Assembly: GCA_938038385.1 (NCBI GenBank)
Contig: CALHRD010000014.1
Coordinates: forward strand, 1-37,149
Direction of reading: 5' to 3'
DNA: 37,149 nt
Origin: an uncultured Burkholderiales bacterium
Lineage (GTDB): Bacteria; Pseudomonadota; Gammaproteobacteria; Burkholderiales; Thiobacillaceae
The notes under the pieces were generated by a model. That model did no database searches, had not been told where the DNA came from, and saw nothing but the letters and a program-made list of their open reading frames with translations. Below are positions 1 to 8,183 of the stretch, in pieces; position 1 is the stretch's first letter; each line of letters starts with the position of its first letter. Position numbers and translations under genes: made by a program.

Positions 1-1
1 G

Positions 2-1030
2 GGCAATCTCAAGCTCTCCACCCACGAGCTCGACCAGATCATGCTGGAGGGGGCGCAATGGGCGGTCAAGCACGGTTATGGCACACAGGCCGACCTCGAT
101 TTCATCGAGGAACATGGGCGCATGGCAGGGGCGGTACCCGGCAATGTCTCGGAGCTGGCCAAGAAGCGCCAGCGCGGCGAGATGGGCACCTTGGGTTCGG
201 GCAACCACTACCTGGAGGTGCAGGTCGTGGAGCGCATCCACGACCCCGAGGCGGCGCGCGCCTTTGGGCTGCACGAGGGGCAGATCGTGGTGTCCATTCA
301 CTGCGGATCGCGCGGCCTGGGCCATCAAATCGGCACCGATTACCTGGTGAGTCTGGCCAAGGCGGCCAGCCGGCTGGGCATCCATCTACCGGACAGGGAA
401 CTTGCCTGCGCGCCGATCCAATCGCCCGAGGGCCAGGAATACCTGGGAGCGATGAACGCCGCCATCAACGTAGCCCTGGCCAACCGGCAGATCCTCACCC
501 ATTTGACGCGGCAGAGTTTTGCCCAGGTGATCCCCGGTGCCTGGCTTACCACCCTGTACGACGTGTCGCACAATACCTGCAAGCTCGAAAAGCACACATG
601 GGAGGGTCGTGAACGGCATCTCTACGTGCACCGCAAGGGTGCGACCCGTGCGCTGGGGCCGGGACATCCAGCCATCCCAGCGGAATACCGGGCGGTGGGG
701 CAGCCCGTGATCATCGGCGGCAGCATGGGCACCGGCTCTTATGTCTTGGCTGGTACGACCGAGAGCGAGCAGAAGGCCTGGTCCTCGGCCAGCCACGGCG
801 CCGGCCGGGCGATGAGCCGCAAACAGGCGCTCAAGCACTGGCGTGGACGCGAGCTCATCGACGAGCTCAGGGACCGTGGCATCCTGATTCGCACCAAGTC
901 CCTGCGCGGGGCTGCGGAAGAGGCGCCAGGGGCATACAAGGACGTGGATCTGGTGGCGGAGGCCACGGAACGGGCAGGTCTGGCCCGCAGGGTGGCCTTT
1001 CTTCGACCCAAGGTGTGCATCAAGGGTTGA
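2..1030 (+). CDS. rtcB: RNA-splicing ligase RtcB (3' part, truncated by window edge)
   Basis: RtcB joins RNA 2',3'-cyclic-phosphate (or 3'-phosphate) ends to 5'-OH ends, using GTP and Mn2+, in RNA repair or tRNA splicing. The frame is open from base 2, so the N-terminal part (perhaps 130 residues) lies outside the window; 342 codons are visible. Family motifs are clear: GSGNHYLE (Asn/His of the GMP/Mn site), HCGSRGLGH (metal-binding His), RKGATRA, GGSMGTGSYVLAGT, and SHGAGRAMSR, whose His (bases 794-796) corresponds to the histidine that is guanylylated in the family. All expected C-terminal motifs are intact. No archease or RtcA is visible on this side. The function is assigned from the family; only the 3' part was seen. 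Confidence 0.93.
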   Translation, partial: GNLKLSTHELDQIMLEGAQWAVKHGYGTQADLDFIEEHGRMAGAVPGNVSELAKKRQRGEMGTLGSGNHYLEVQVVERIHDPEAARAFGLHEGQIVVSIHCGSRGLGHQIGTDYLVSLAKAASRLGIHLPDRELACAPIQSPEGQEYLGAMNAAINVALANRQILTHLTRQSFAQVIPGAWLTTLYDVSHNTCKLEKHTWEGRERHLYVHRKGATRALGPGHPAIPAEYRAVGQPVIIGGSMGTGSYVLAGTTESEQKAWSSASHGAGRAMSRKQALKHWRGRELIDELRDRGILIRTKSLRGAAEEAPGAYKDVDLVAEATERAGLARRVAFLRPKVCIKG

Positions 1031-1086
1031 CTGTGTGTCGGATTCGGGAAAGGCCGCCAAGCTGTGGGGCAGGGCGTTCTTGGGGC

Positions 1087-2868
1087 GTGTCGGCGAGCGG
1101 ATTGATCGACCTGAGACGCCTGGCAAGGCGGCTATTACGTGGTGTGGTCATCGGGGGACTGTGTTGGGCACTCACCTCACCGGTTCTGGGCGCCGCTTAC
1201 CAGGTCGAACTGGAGGTCCCCGAGGATCTGCGTCGGTTGCTGGAGGAGAACCTGGACCTCTACCGTCGGCGTGACGATGCGTCCCTGGGTGAGGACCAAT
1301 TGCAGCATTTGGCGCGCACCTTGCCGGGGGAGGTCAGGGCGTTGCTGGAGACGGAGGGTCATTACGCCGCCGACCTGGGCGTCGAACTGGACGACAGTCA
1401 GGTCCCGCCCCGCTTCCGGCTGACGGTGAAGCCGGGAGAGCCGACACGGGTGGCGGAGTACAGCCTGGTACTGCAGGGGGCGGTGCTGGAGGACCCGGCG
1501 GAGCGGCAACGGGTCATGACGGCGCTCGACGCGGCCTGGCCCCAGAAGTCCGGTGCGCGCTTTCGGCATGCAGCGTGGGAGGCGGCCAAACGCGGCGCTC
1601 TCATTACCCTGCTCGCCGACCGCTATCCCGGCGCGCGTGTCGCTGCAAGCAGGGCCACGGTCGATCCGGCAGCCGGGAAGGTGTGGTTGGAACTGACGCT
1701 CGACAGCGGACCGGCCTATCAGTTCGGCGAACTGGAAGTGGTAGGACTGACGCGCTACCCCCGTCATGTCGTCGAGCGTCTCAATCCGACCCGGCCGGGT
1801 GAGCCGTATGCCCAGGCCAGGCTGCTCGATTTTCAAGCCCGCTTGCGCAACAGTCCTTACTTTGCCACCGCCGTGGTCAGCGCCGATCCCGACAGCGCGC
1901 GCGATGGCCGCATCCCGGTGCGGGTGACGTTGCAGGAACGGCGTTCCAAGCGGCTGGGCCTGGGGCTGGGCATGAGCACCGATGCCGGTCCGCGCGCCAG
2001 CCTGGAATACCGCGACATCGATCTGTTCGACCGCGCCTGGCGATTTTCCGCATCCCTGGTGGGGGACGCCCGACGTCAGAGCCTGGCCGGTCGGCTGGAA
2101 TTGCCCCAGTCGGCCCGCGGCTACAGGGATAGTCTCAACGGCCGGCTGGAGCGCACAGACATCGCCAACCTGATCACCCGCACTTATACGCTTGGCGCCC
2201 AGCGTGCCCGACAGCGCGGCCGGCACGAGACGGTGCTGGCGCTGGACTTCACGCGCGAGCGCCAGGAGGCGGGGGGCACGGCCACGACCAAGCTGCAGGC
2301 CCTCACCGGCAGTCATACCTGGCTCCTGCGCGAGGTCGACGACCTGCTCTTTCCCGGCAGCGGTTACCTGCTCAGCCTGCAGCTGGGCGGCGGCGCCCGC
2401 GCCCTGCTCTCCGACCGCGATTTCCTGCGCGGCCATGGCCGGGTCGCATGGTTCAGGCCGGTCGGCAGCCAGGGCAGTCTGATCCTGCGCGCCGAGCTGG
2501 GGGCGATCTGGGCGGAGAGCCGGGAGGGTATCCCCAACGATCTGCTCTTCCGTACCGGCGGCGATCAGTCCGTGCGCGGTTATGGCTATCAGACCCTGGG
2601 GGTGTCCAAGGGCGGCGCCGTGGTCGGCGGGCGTTACCTCACCGTCGCGAGTGCCGAGTACGTGCACTGGTTCCAGCCCAGGTGGGGGTTGGCCCTGTTC
2701 ATGGATGCCGGCGATGCGGCGGATGCCCCCGGTGACTTGGACCTGAAGCGGGGTTATGGTCTGGGGCTGCGCTGGAAGAGTCCGGTCGGGCCGCTGAACC
2801 TGGATGCCGCACACGGCGAGGCAGCCGGCGGGGTGCGGCTGCATTTCTCCGTCAGCCTGGGTTTCTGA
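1087..2868 (+). CDS. tamA: Outer-membrane translocation/assembly module protein TamA (Omp85 family)
   Basis: TamA is an Omp85-family beta-barrel that works with TamB in outer-membrane protein insertion and envelope lipid homeostasis. I chose GTG 1087 (593 aa), which avoids overlap with rtcB. The frame stays open upstream to an ATG at 1015, but TamA proteins are usually about 580 aa. The N-terminus is Arg-rich, then hydrophobic (GVVIGGLCWALTSPVLGAAY), a signal peptide with probable cleavage after LGA. POTRA-like repeats follow (about residues 30-270), then the barrel with the Omp85 features GGDQSVRGYGYQTLG and a C-terminal strand ending in Phe (HFSVSLGF), as expected for a BAM substrate. tamB begins 3 bases after the stop, so the two are co-transcribed. 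The exact start is uncertain. Confidence 0.92.
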   Translation: MSASGLIDLRRLARRLLRGVVIGGLCWALTSPVLGAAYQVELEVPEDLRRLLEENLDLYRRRDDASLGEDQLQHLARTLPGEVRALLETEGHYAADLGVELDDSQVPPRFRLTVKPGEPTRVAEYSLVLQGAVLEDPAERQRVMTALDAAWPQKSGARFRHAAWEAAKRGALITLLADRYPGARVAASRATVDPAAGKVWLELTLDSGPAYQFGELEVVGLTRYPRHVVERLNPTRPGEPYAQARLLDFQARLRNSPYFATAVVSADPDSARDGRIPVRVTLQERRSKRLGLGLGMSTDAGPRASLEYRDIDLFDRAWRFSASLVGDARRQSLAGRLELPQSARGYRDSLNGRLERTDIANLITRTYTLGAQRARQRGRHETVLALDFTRERQEAGGTATTKLQALTGSHTWLLREVDDLLFPGSGYLLSLQLGGGARALLSDRDFLRGHGRVAWFRPVGSQGSLILRAELGAIWAESREGIPNDLLFRTGGDQSVRGYGYQTLGVSKGGAVVGGRYLTVASAEYVHWFQPRWGLALFMDAGDAADAPGDLDLKRGYGLGLRWKSPVGPLNLDAAHGEAAGGVRLHFSVSLGF

Positions 2869-2871
2869 GGC

Positions 2872-5800
2872 ATGCGGCGGACCGCCTGGATACTCGGCGG
2901 CATAGTCCTGATGCTCGTCGGTCTCGTCTGGCTGGCCGGCAGCCCGTGGGCCCTGCGCCTGGCGGCCGCCACGCTGGAGAGGGCGTCCGGCGAGCGCGTC
3001 CGTATGGAGATGGTTACCGGCTCCCTCTATGGCCCCCTGCGCATGGATCGGCTGGTGGTGGAGACCGAATCCGAAAGCATCGAGGTCACCGGCCTGGAAC
3101 TGGACTGGCGACCACTGGGTCTGCTGCGGCGACGCATGGAGGTGACACGGCTGATGGCCGACAGCCTGGTGGTGCGGCAGACCCGGCCCAGCGAGAAGCC
3201 GCCTGAACCACCCGCGAGCCTGCGCCTGCCTCTGACCCTGACCGCCCCGGAGATCGGCGTGGAGCGGCTGCTGGTGGAGTCCGCCGGGCTGAGTCTGGCG
3301 TTCTCGACCGTGCGCCTGAGTCTGGATAATCCGGCCCGACGTTACCGGCTGCGGCTCATGGCCTTGACCAGTGCCTGGGGCGAGGGTAGCGGCGAGCTGG
3401 AATTGGAAGAATCCAAGCCCTATGCCCTGCGCGCTCGGCTGCGCTTGGTGCAGCCTGGGCACCGGGAGATCACTGCAGAGGCCGCGGGCAGTCTCACCCG
3501 CCTGCAGCTCACCCTGACCTCGGCCCTGCCCCAGCGCCTGGATCTGCGGGCCGTGGTCATGCCCTTCGATCCACTCCCCCTGCAGACGGCCGTCCTGGAG
3601 GCCGAGGGCATCGATCCCGCCCGCTGGCGGGCGGGTTGGCCGAGTGCAGAATTGAGGGCACGTGCCGAGTTCTCCGCCGATCGCGAGGGAGGTGTGCAGG
3701 GGCGGCTGCAGATGACCAATGGCCGGGCGGGCGGCCTGGATGGAGGGCGACTGCCCCTCGTCGGGCTATCTGGCCGCTTCCAGGGCAGCGCGCAGGCCCT
3801 GGCCGTGGACGATCTCGCTCTGGAGCTGGGCCGGGGCGGGCGTCTGGCGGGAACGGGAGCCTGGCGTCAGGGCAAGCTCAGCCTGGATCTGACGACGCGC
3901 GATCTCGACCCCCGCACCCTCCACACCCGACTGCGCAGCCTCCGCCTGGCCGGCCGCATACGGCTGCAGGCGGATGCCCGCAGTCAGGACCTGGACGCCC
4001 AACTCGCCTACCGGCGCTATACCCTGCTGCTACAGGCCACACGGCGGGGGGAGAGGCTGGAGGTCGCCCGGGCGCGGCTCACCGGCCAGGGGGGGGTGCT
4101 GGACATCGCCGGCAGCCTGGGCCTGGCCGCGCCCCATGCCTTCGCCGCCTCCGGCCGATTGGAGTCCCTCGATCCGTCCGCCTTCGGGGATTTTCCTGCC
4201 GCCCGCCTGAACCTCCGCATCGAGGGGAGGGGGCAACTGCAACCCCGGCCGGCTGGCAGGCTCGACTTCGAGCTGGGGCCCAGCCGCTGGCGCGGCCATC
4301 CGCTTAGCGGCGGCGGGCGCTTGCACCTGTCTGCCGGCCGTCTCGCGCAGGCGGACGTCAGCCTGGCCCTGGCGGACAACCGTCTGTACCTCAAGGGGGC
4401 CTACGGCGGGCCGGGGGATCGCCTCGACGGCCGGCTCGATGCGCGGCGACTGGACCGTATCCACGCGGGTCTGGCCGGCCACCTCCAGGCCGGGGGCAGC
4501 CTGCGGGGCCGGCTCGACTCGGGATCGGCCGACCTGCGCGTCGAGGGCGCGGGCCTGCGCTGGGGGGAGGGTTACGGCCTGACGCGGTTGCAGGCGGATG
4601 CGGCCGTGCAGGGCGGCCTCGACGGCCGGCTCGATCTCACGGCCGACCTCTTCGGACTGCGCATGCCCGGTCGTATCATCGAAGCGGCCGTGCTGCGGGC
4701 CGAGGGTAGCCGACTCGACCACCGTCTGTGGTTCTCGGCGCAGGGCCCGGGACTGGCGCTGCATGCCAGGTTGGCAGGCGCTTGGCGCCATGGGTGGTCG
4801 GGAGAAATCCTGGAGCTGGAGGGCCGGGGGCGGCATAGCCTGCGACTGAATGCCCCCGCGCCCCTGTCCTGGGCCAGCAGACGATTGGCCTTCGGCCCGG
4901 CCGATCTGAGCTATGCGTCGGCCCGTATCCAACTGCGCAGTCTGGTCTGGGACGACGGCCGGCTGCAGACTTCGGGCAGCTTCGCGCGGTTCGACCCCCT
5001 GCTCCTGCCTGCCCTGGCCGAGAGGCTCGCGGGCTGGGACAGCACCCTGCGTCTGGGCGGCGAATGGGACCTCGGCGCCGGCGCCGAGCTGACCGGGACG
5101 GCCGCCCTGTGGCGCGAGACCGGAGACCTCGGCGTACCCACCGCGCCGCAGACGTCGCTGGGTCTGGACAAGCTGCGTCTGGAGCTGAGGGCGGCCGAGG
5201 GCTGGCTGCGTGCAGGGCTCACGGCGACCGGCGGCATTCTGGGCAGCGTGCGTGCCGAGGCCGCCAGCCGGCCGACCCGTCGGCCGTCTGGCTGGGGCCT
5301 GAGCGGGGACGCGCCACTGACCGGGCAGGCCCGGCTGGATATGCCCACCCTGAGCTGGCTTGGGCCCCTGGTCGATCGGAGTGGTGTCGTGGCTGTCAAC
5401 GGTCGCGTCCAGGCCGACATGAAACTGGAGGGCAGCGTGGCGCAACCCCGGCTGGTAGGCAGCCTGGTGGGGGAGGGCCTGAGCCTGGACTGGACCGAGC
5501 TGGGCCTGAATCTGGGCAAGGGCATACTTCAGGCTGAGCTGGCGGGGGATGAACTGCGGCTGACCCGCTTCGATATCCGGGCCGGTGAGGGCCGGCTCAC
5601 CGCCCGCGGCAGTGCCCGCTTGACTGCAGAGGGGCCGCGCCTGGATGTGGAGGCCCAGGCCGAGGCGCTCCGGGCGATGAACCTGCCCACGCGGCAGCTG
5701 ACCGTCAGCGGCAGCGGCCGGCTGACGGGACAGGGCAGGGTATACACGGTCCAGGGCAGACTGCGGGCCGACCATGCACGCATCCTGCTGCCCAGGGCCG

Positions 5801-6579
5801 ATGCACCCAGCCGCAGCGAGGATGTGGTGGTTTTGGGGCGGGAGACGGAGGCGGTCCGGAGCAGTCCCCTCGGCCTCGAAATGGATCTGGCGCTCGACCT
5901 GGGTCCGCGCTTCCTTCTCGAGGGCCGTGGTCTGGATGCCCGGCTGGAAGGTCGGCTGCGTGTGCGTTCGGCACCGGGTGCCCACCCCCGCGCCACCGGC
6001 GGCGTGCGCGTGGCGCAGGGCAGTTATCGGGCGTATGGCCAGCGCCTGAATATCGAACGGGGTGTGCTGGACTTCCAGGGCCCGCTGGACAACCCGGGGT
6101 TGGACATCCTGGCCATGCGCACCGGTCAGGCGGTGGAGGCGGGTGTGGCGATCACCGGCACGCTCCTGGCGCCGAGGGCGCGCCTGGTCTCGCGTCCCGA
6201 GGTGCCAGACAGCGAAAAACTCGCCTGGCTGGTGTTGGGGCGTGGCAGCGACGCGGCCAGCGGCCCCGACTTGCAGTTGCTCTCTCTCGCTGCCGGTGCA
6301 TTGCTCTCGGCCGGCGAGTCGGTGTCGCTGCAGGCCCAGATCGCTCAGGCCACGGGTCTGGACGAGGTGGGCATCAAGGGACAGGGTGCTTTGGAGAACA
6401 CCGTGCTCACGCTGGGCAAACGGCTGTCCACGCGCGCCTATTTGAGTTATGAACAGGGCCTGGCCGGGTTGGGCACCCTGGTGCGGCTCACCTACACCCT
6501 GGGGCGGGGATGGAGTGTCAAGGCGCAGACCGGTCGCGAGAACACCGTCGATCTCTTCTACACGCTGGAGTTCGACTGA
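2872..6579 (+). CDS. tamB: Inner-membrane AsmA-like protein TamB (DUF490)
   Basis: TamB is a large periplasm-spanning beta-taco/AsmA-like protein anchored in the inner membrane. It partners TamA and is implicated in anterograde phospholipid transport and OMP assembly. The 1235-aa length is normal (the E. coli protein is about 1260). An N-terminal anchor helix is visible (WILGGIVLMLVGLVWLAG, about residues 6-23). A long repetitive body rich in Leu/Arg/Gly beta-strands follows. The C-terminal DUF490 region has its typical ending, LSYEQGLAGLGTLVRLTY and then GRENTVDLFYTLEFD. The start codon lies 3 bases after the tamA stop. There are no frameshifts. The next gene is about 100 bases away and starts with its own strong ribosome-binding site. 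Confidence 0.93.
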   Translation: MRRTAWILGGIVLMLVGLVWLAGSPWALRLAAATLERASGERVRMEMVTGSLYGPLRMDRLVVETESESIEVTGLELDWRPLGLLRRRMEVTRLMADSLVVRQTRPSEKPPEPPASLRLPLTLTAPEIGVERLLVESAGLSLAFSTVRLSLDNPARRYRLRLMALTSAWGEGSGELELEESKPYALRARLRLVQPGHREITAEAAGSLTRLQLTLTSALPQRLDLRAVVMPFDPLPLQTAVLEAEGIDPARWRAGWPSAELRARAEFSADREGGVQGRLQMTNGRAGGLDGGRLPLVGLSGRFQGSAQALAVDDLALELGRGGRLAGTGAWRQGKLSLDLTTRDLDPRTLHTRLRSLRLAGRIRLQADARSQDLDAQLAYRRYTLLLQATRRGERLEVARARLTGQGGVLDIAGSLGLAAPHAFAASGRLESLDPSAFGDFPAARLNLRIEGRGQLQPRPAGRLDFELGPSRWRGHPLSGGGRLHLSAGRLAQADVSLALADNRLYLKGAYGGPGDRLDGRLDARRLDRIHAGLAGHLQAGGSLRGRLDSGSADLRVEGAGLRWGEGYGLTRLQADAAVQGGLDGRLDLTADLFGLRMPGRIIEAAVLRAEGSRLDHRLWFSAQGPGLALHARLAGAWRHGWSGEILELEGRGRHSLRLNAPAPLSWASRRLAFGPADLSYASARIQLRSLVWDDGRLQTSGSFARFDPLLLPALAERLAGWDSTLRLGGEWDLGAGAELTGTAALWRETGDLGVPTAPQTSLGLDKLRLELRAAEGWLRAGLTATGGILGSVRAEAASRPTRRPSGWGLSGDAPLTGQARLDMPTLSWLGPLVDRSGVVAVNGRVQADMKLEGSVAQPRLVGSLVGEGLSLDWTELGLNLGKGILQAELAGDELRLTRFDIRAGEGRLTARGSARLTAEGPRLDVEAQAEALRAMNLPTRQLTVSGSGRLTGQGRVYTVQGRLRADHARILLPRADAPSRSEDVVVLGRETEAVRSSPLGLEMDLALDLGPRFLLEGRGLDARLEGRLRVRSAPGAHPRATGGVRVAQGSYRAYGQRLNIERGVLDFQGPLDNPGLDILAMRTGQAVEAGVAITGTLLAPRARLVSRPEVPDSEKLAWLVLGRGSDAASGPDLQLLSLAAGALLSAGESVSLQAQIAQATGLDEVGIKGQGALENTVLTLGKRLSTRAYLSYEQGLAGLGTLVRLTYTLGRGWSVKAQTGRENTVDLFYTLEFD

Positions 6580-6682
6580 TCGCGCAGCGTGTGGGCACCA
6601 GGACCCGATGTTCAAAGAAAATCTGGCTCCTGCCATTATCATCTCAGTCCAGTCATCCAACAAGAACAAGCTAGGAGCGTGT

Positions 6683-6991
6683 ATGGAGATCCAGACCAGC
6701 CTGCGGGAAGGCAGAACTGTGGTTGCCCTGGCCGGCTCGTTCGACTTCAACGCCCACAAGGATTTCCGCCGAGCCTGTGACAGCATGCTGACCGAACCCT
6801 CGGTCAGGGTCCTGGAGGTGAACCTCGCGCGGGTGCATTATCTGGACAGTTCCGCCCTGGGCATGCTCCTCATCCTGCGCGACAAGGCGGAGGAAAAAGG
6901 CAAGCAGATCATCCTGTCGGGCCCGACGGGGACAGTTCGGCAGGTGTTGGAGATTGCCAATTTCGGCAAGCTCTTCGTGCTGCGCGATTGA
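6683..6991 (+). CDS. STAS-domain anti-sigma-factor antagonist (SpoIIAA/RsbV-like)
   Basis: This 102-aa single STAS domain begins MEIQTSLREGRTVVALAG. The ATG at 6683 follows a good SD (AGGAG, 6673-6677) at 5-base spacing, so the longer open frame upstream is not used. The core motif VHYLDSSALGMLLILRDKA carries the Ser that is phosphorylated by a cognate HPK-type kinase in SpoIIAA/RsbV proteins. In proteobacteria such small STAS proteins usually sit beside a response regulator-PP2C phosphatase-kinase protein and tune an anti-sigma factor or a biofilm/motility switch (HsbA-like). Here the downstream partner is only a remnant (7125-7499), so its kinase and phosphatase must be elsewhere or lost. 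The fold assignment is firm; the pathway is inferred. Confidence 0.85.
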   Translation: MEIQTSLREGRTVVALAGSFDFNAHKDFRRACDSMLTEPSVRVLEVNLARVHYLDSSALGMLLILRDKAEEKGKQIILSGPTGTVRQVLEIANFGKLFVLRD

Positions 6992-7124
6992 ACGCATTCG
7001 GGCGACACGGCGGGGAAGCAAGGCTGGGCAGAGAGATGCGCGAAGCACCAACCACAACGCCACCCAAGCGCATTGACGACCATACTGACACGCCCGGACA
7101 ACACGTGTTGAAGACCAGCGGGGA

Positions 7125-7499
7125 ATGGGTCATCACTCATGCCCTGCACGGCATGGCCATGGCCGATCTCGACGGCAGGTGAACGAGCGGAGCGAGGTGG
7201 TGCGACGCTTCGAATCCGATCACCTGCCGCTGGGCATCCTGCCGCCCGAGCGCTTCGAGGCCGATACCCGCATCTGGCAGATCCAGTCCGGCCAGGCCAG
7301 TCTCATGCTCTGTTCCGACGGTCTGGTCGAGGCGCGCAGTCCCGAGGGCGAGCCCTTTGGTGAATCACGTCTGCTCGCCGCCCTGGGACAGGGCGGTGAC
7401 CGGCACGAGGCGGTGATCGCTGCCGTGCGCAAACATCTCGGCGGTGAAAGGGGGCATGACGACATCTCCCTGGTCTGTGTCGACTGCCAGACGCATTGA
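7125..7499 (+). pseudogene. Truncated remnant of a PP2C/SpoIIE-type serine phosphatase (C-terminal part)
   Basis: From about base 7191 the frame reads like the last third of a SpoIIE/RsbU-type PP2C domain: VVRRFESDHLPLGIL, then IQSGQASLMLCSDGLVEAR (the SDGL[VT]EA motif with its metal-binding Asp), PFGESRLL, and a final [13 protein letters not shown] (the GHDD[IF][ST] motif). The N-terminal receiver domain, the first PP2C metal motifs and the C-terminal kinase-like domain seen in full-length partners of STAS proteins are missing. Bases 6992-7170 show no homologous coding in any frame. A GTG at 7179 could start a roughly 106-residue fragment, but it has no convincing SD. I call this a 5'-deleted pseudogene. 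The last 44 bases overlap the start of nfi. Confidence 0.7.
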
Positions 7500-8175
7500 A
7501 CCCCCTACCCATCCCTGGGTGGTCACCCCTGGAGAGGCCGTGGCCATCCAGACGGCTTTGCGGTCTCGGGTGGAGCGTGTCGATCGCTTGCCGGAGATCC
7601 GCCATGTGGCCGGGGTGGACGTCGGCTTCGAGGCAGGCGGGCGGGTCACCCGCGCGGCGGTGGTGGTGCTGGATTATCCTGACCTGCAGCCGGTGGACCA
7701 GGCCCTGGCCAGGCTGCCGACCTGCTTCCCCTATGTGCCGGGCCTGCTCTCCTTCCGCGAACTGCCCGCCGTCCTGGCCGCCATCGAGGGGCTCACCGTG
7801 CACCCCGATGTCTATCTCTGCGATGGCCAGGGCCTGGCACATCCGCGACGTTTCGGCATTGCCTGCCATCTGGGGGTGCTGCTGGATGTTCCCAGCATCG
7901 GTGTGGCCAAGACCCGGTTCATCGGCAGCCACGCCGAGCCGCCGCAGGAGAAGGGCGGCTGGACGCCGCTCATGGACGGGGAGGAGGTGATCGGCGCCGT
8001 ACTGCGAAGCCGCACCGGGGTGAAGCCCCTCTACGTCTCCGTCGGCCACCGTGTCTCGCTGGAGACCGCCATCCGCCTCGTCCTGGCGTGTACCCGCCGC
8101 TACCGGCTGCCGGAGACCACGCGCCGAGCCCACCGGCTGGCTTCGGGGCCGGACCCGGGCAACGCACGGCCGTGA
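7456..8175 (+). CDS. nfi: Endonuclease V (deoxyinosine 3' endonuclease)
   Basis: Endonuclease V nicks DNA (or RNA) one phosphodiester 3' of deoxyinosine, so it deals with nitrosative deamination damage. The protein aligns well with E. coli Nfi as I recall it: [20 protein letters not shown] holds the first catalytic Asp, [11 protein letters not shown] the wedge and the catalytic Glu, [14 protein letters not shown] the second Asp, then [10 protein letters not shown] and GHRVSLETA with the late catalytic His region, ending [12 protein letters not shown] chose ATG 7456 (239 aa), just after an AAAGGGGG stretch; a GTG at 7519 would match the 223-aa E. coli protein more closely. It overlaps the phosphatase remnant by 44 bases. 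Its location near denitrification genes fits a nitrosative-damage role, but that is inference. Confidence 0.93.
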   Translation: MTTSPWSVSTARRIEPPTHPWVVTPGEAVAIQTALRSRVERVDRLPEIRHVAGVDVGFEAGGRVTRAAVVVLDYPDLQPVDQALARLPTCFPYVPGLLSFRELPAVLAAIEGLTVHPDVYLCDGQGLAHPRRFGIACHLGVLLDVPSIGVAKTRFIGSHAEPPQEKGGWTPLMDGEEVIGAVLRSRTGVKPLYVSVGHRVSLETAIRLVLACTRRYRLPETTRRAHRLASGPDPGNARP

Positions 8176-8183
8176 GGGCTTTC

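Noticed and set aside
1177-6786. Long minus-strand frames opposite tamA and tamB
   Set aside because: Gln/Ala/Gly/Pro-rich out-of-frame shadows; TamA and TamB motifs are continuous on the plus strand.
6988-7182. Small ORF between the STAS gene and the phosphatase remnant
   Set aside because: No SD, overlaps the STAS stop, no similarity to the missing phosphatase part or to anything else I recognise.
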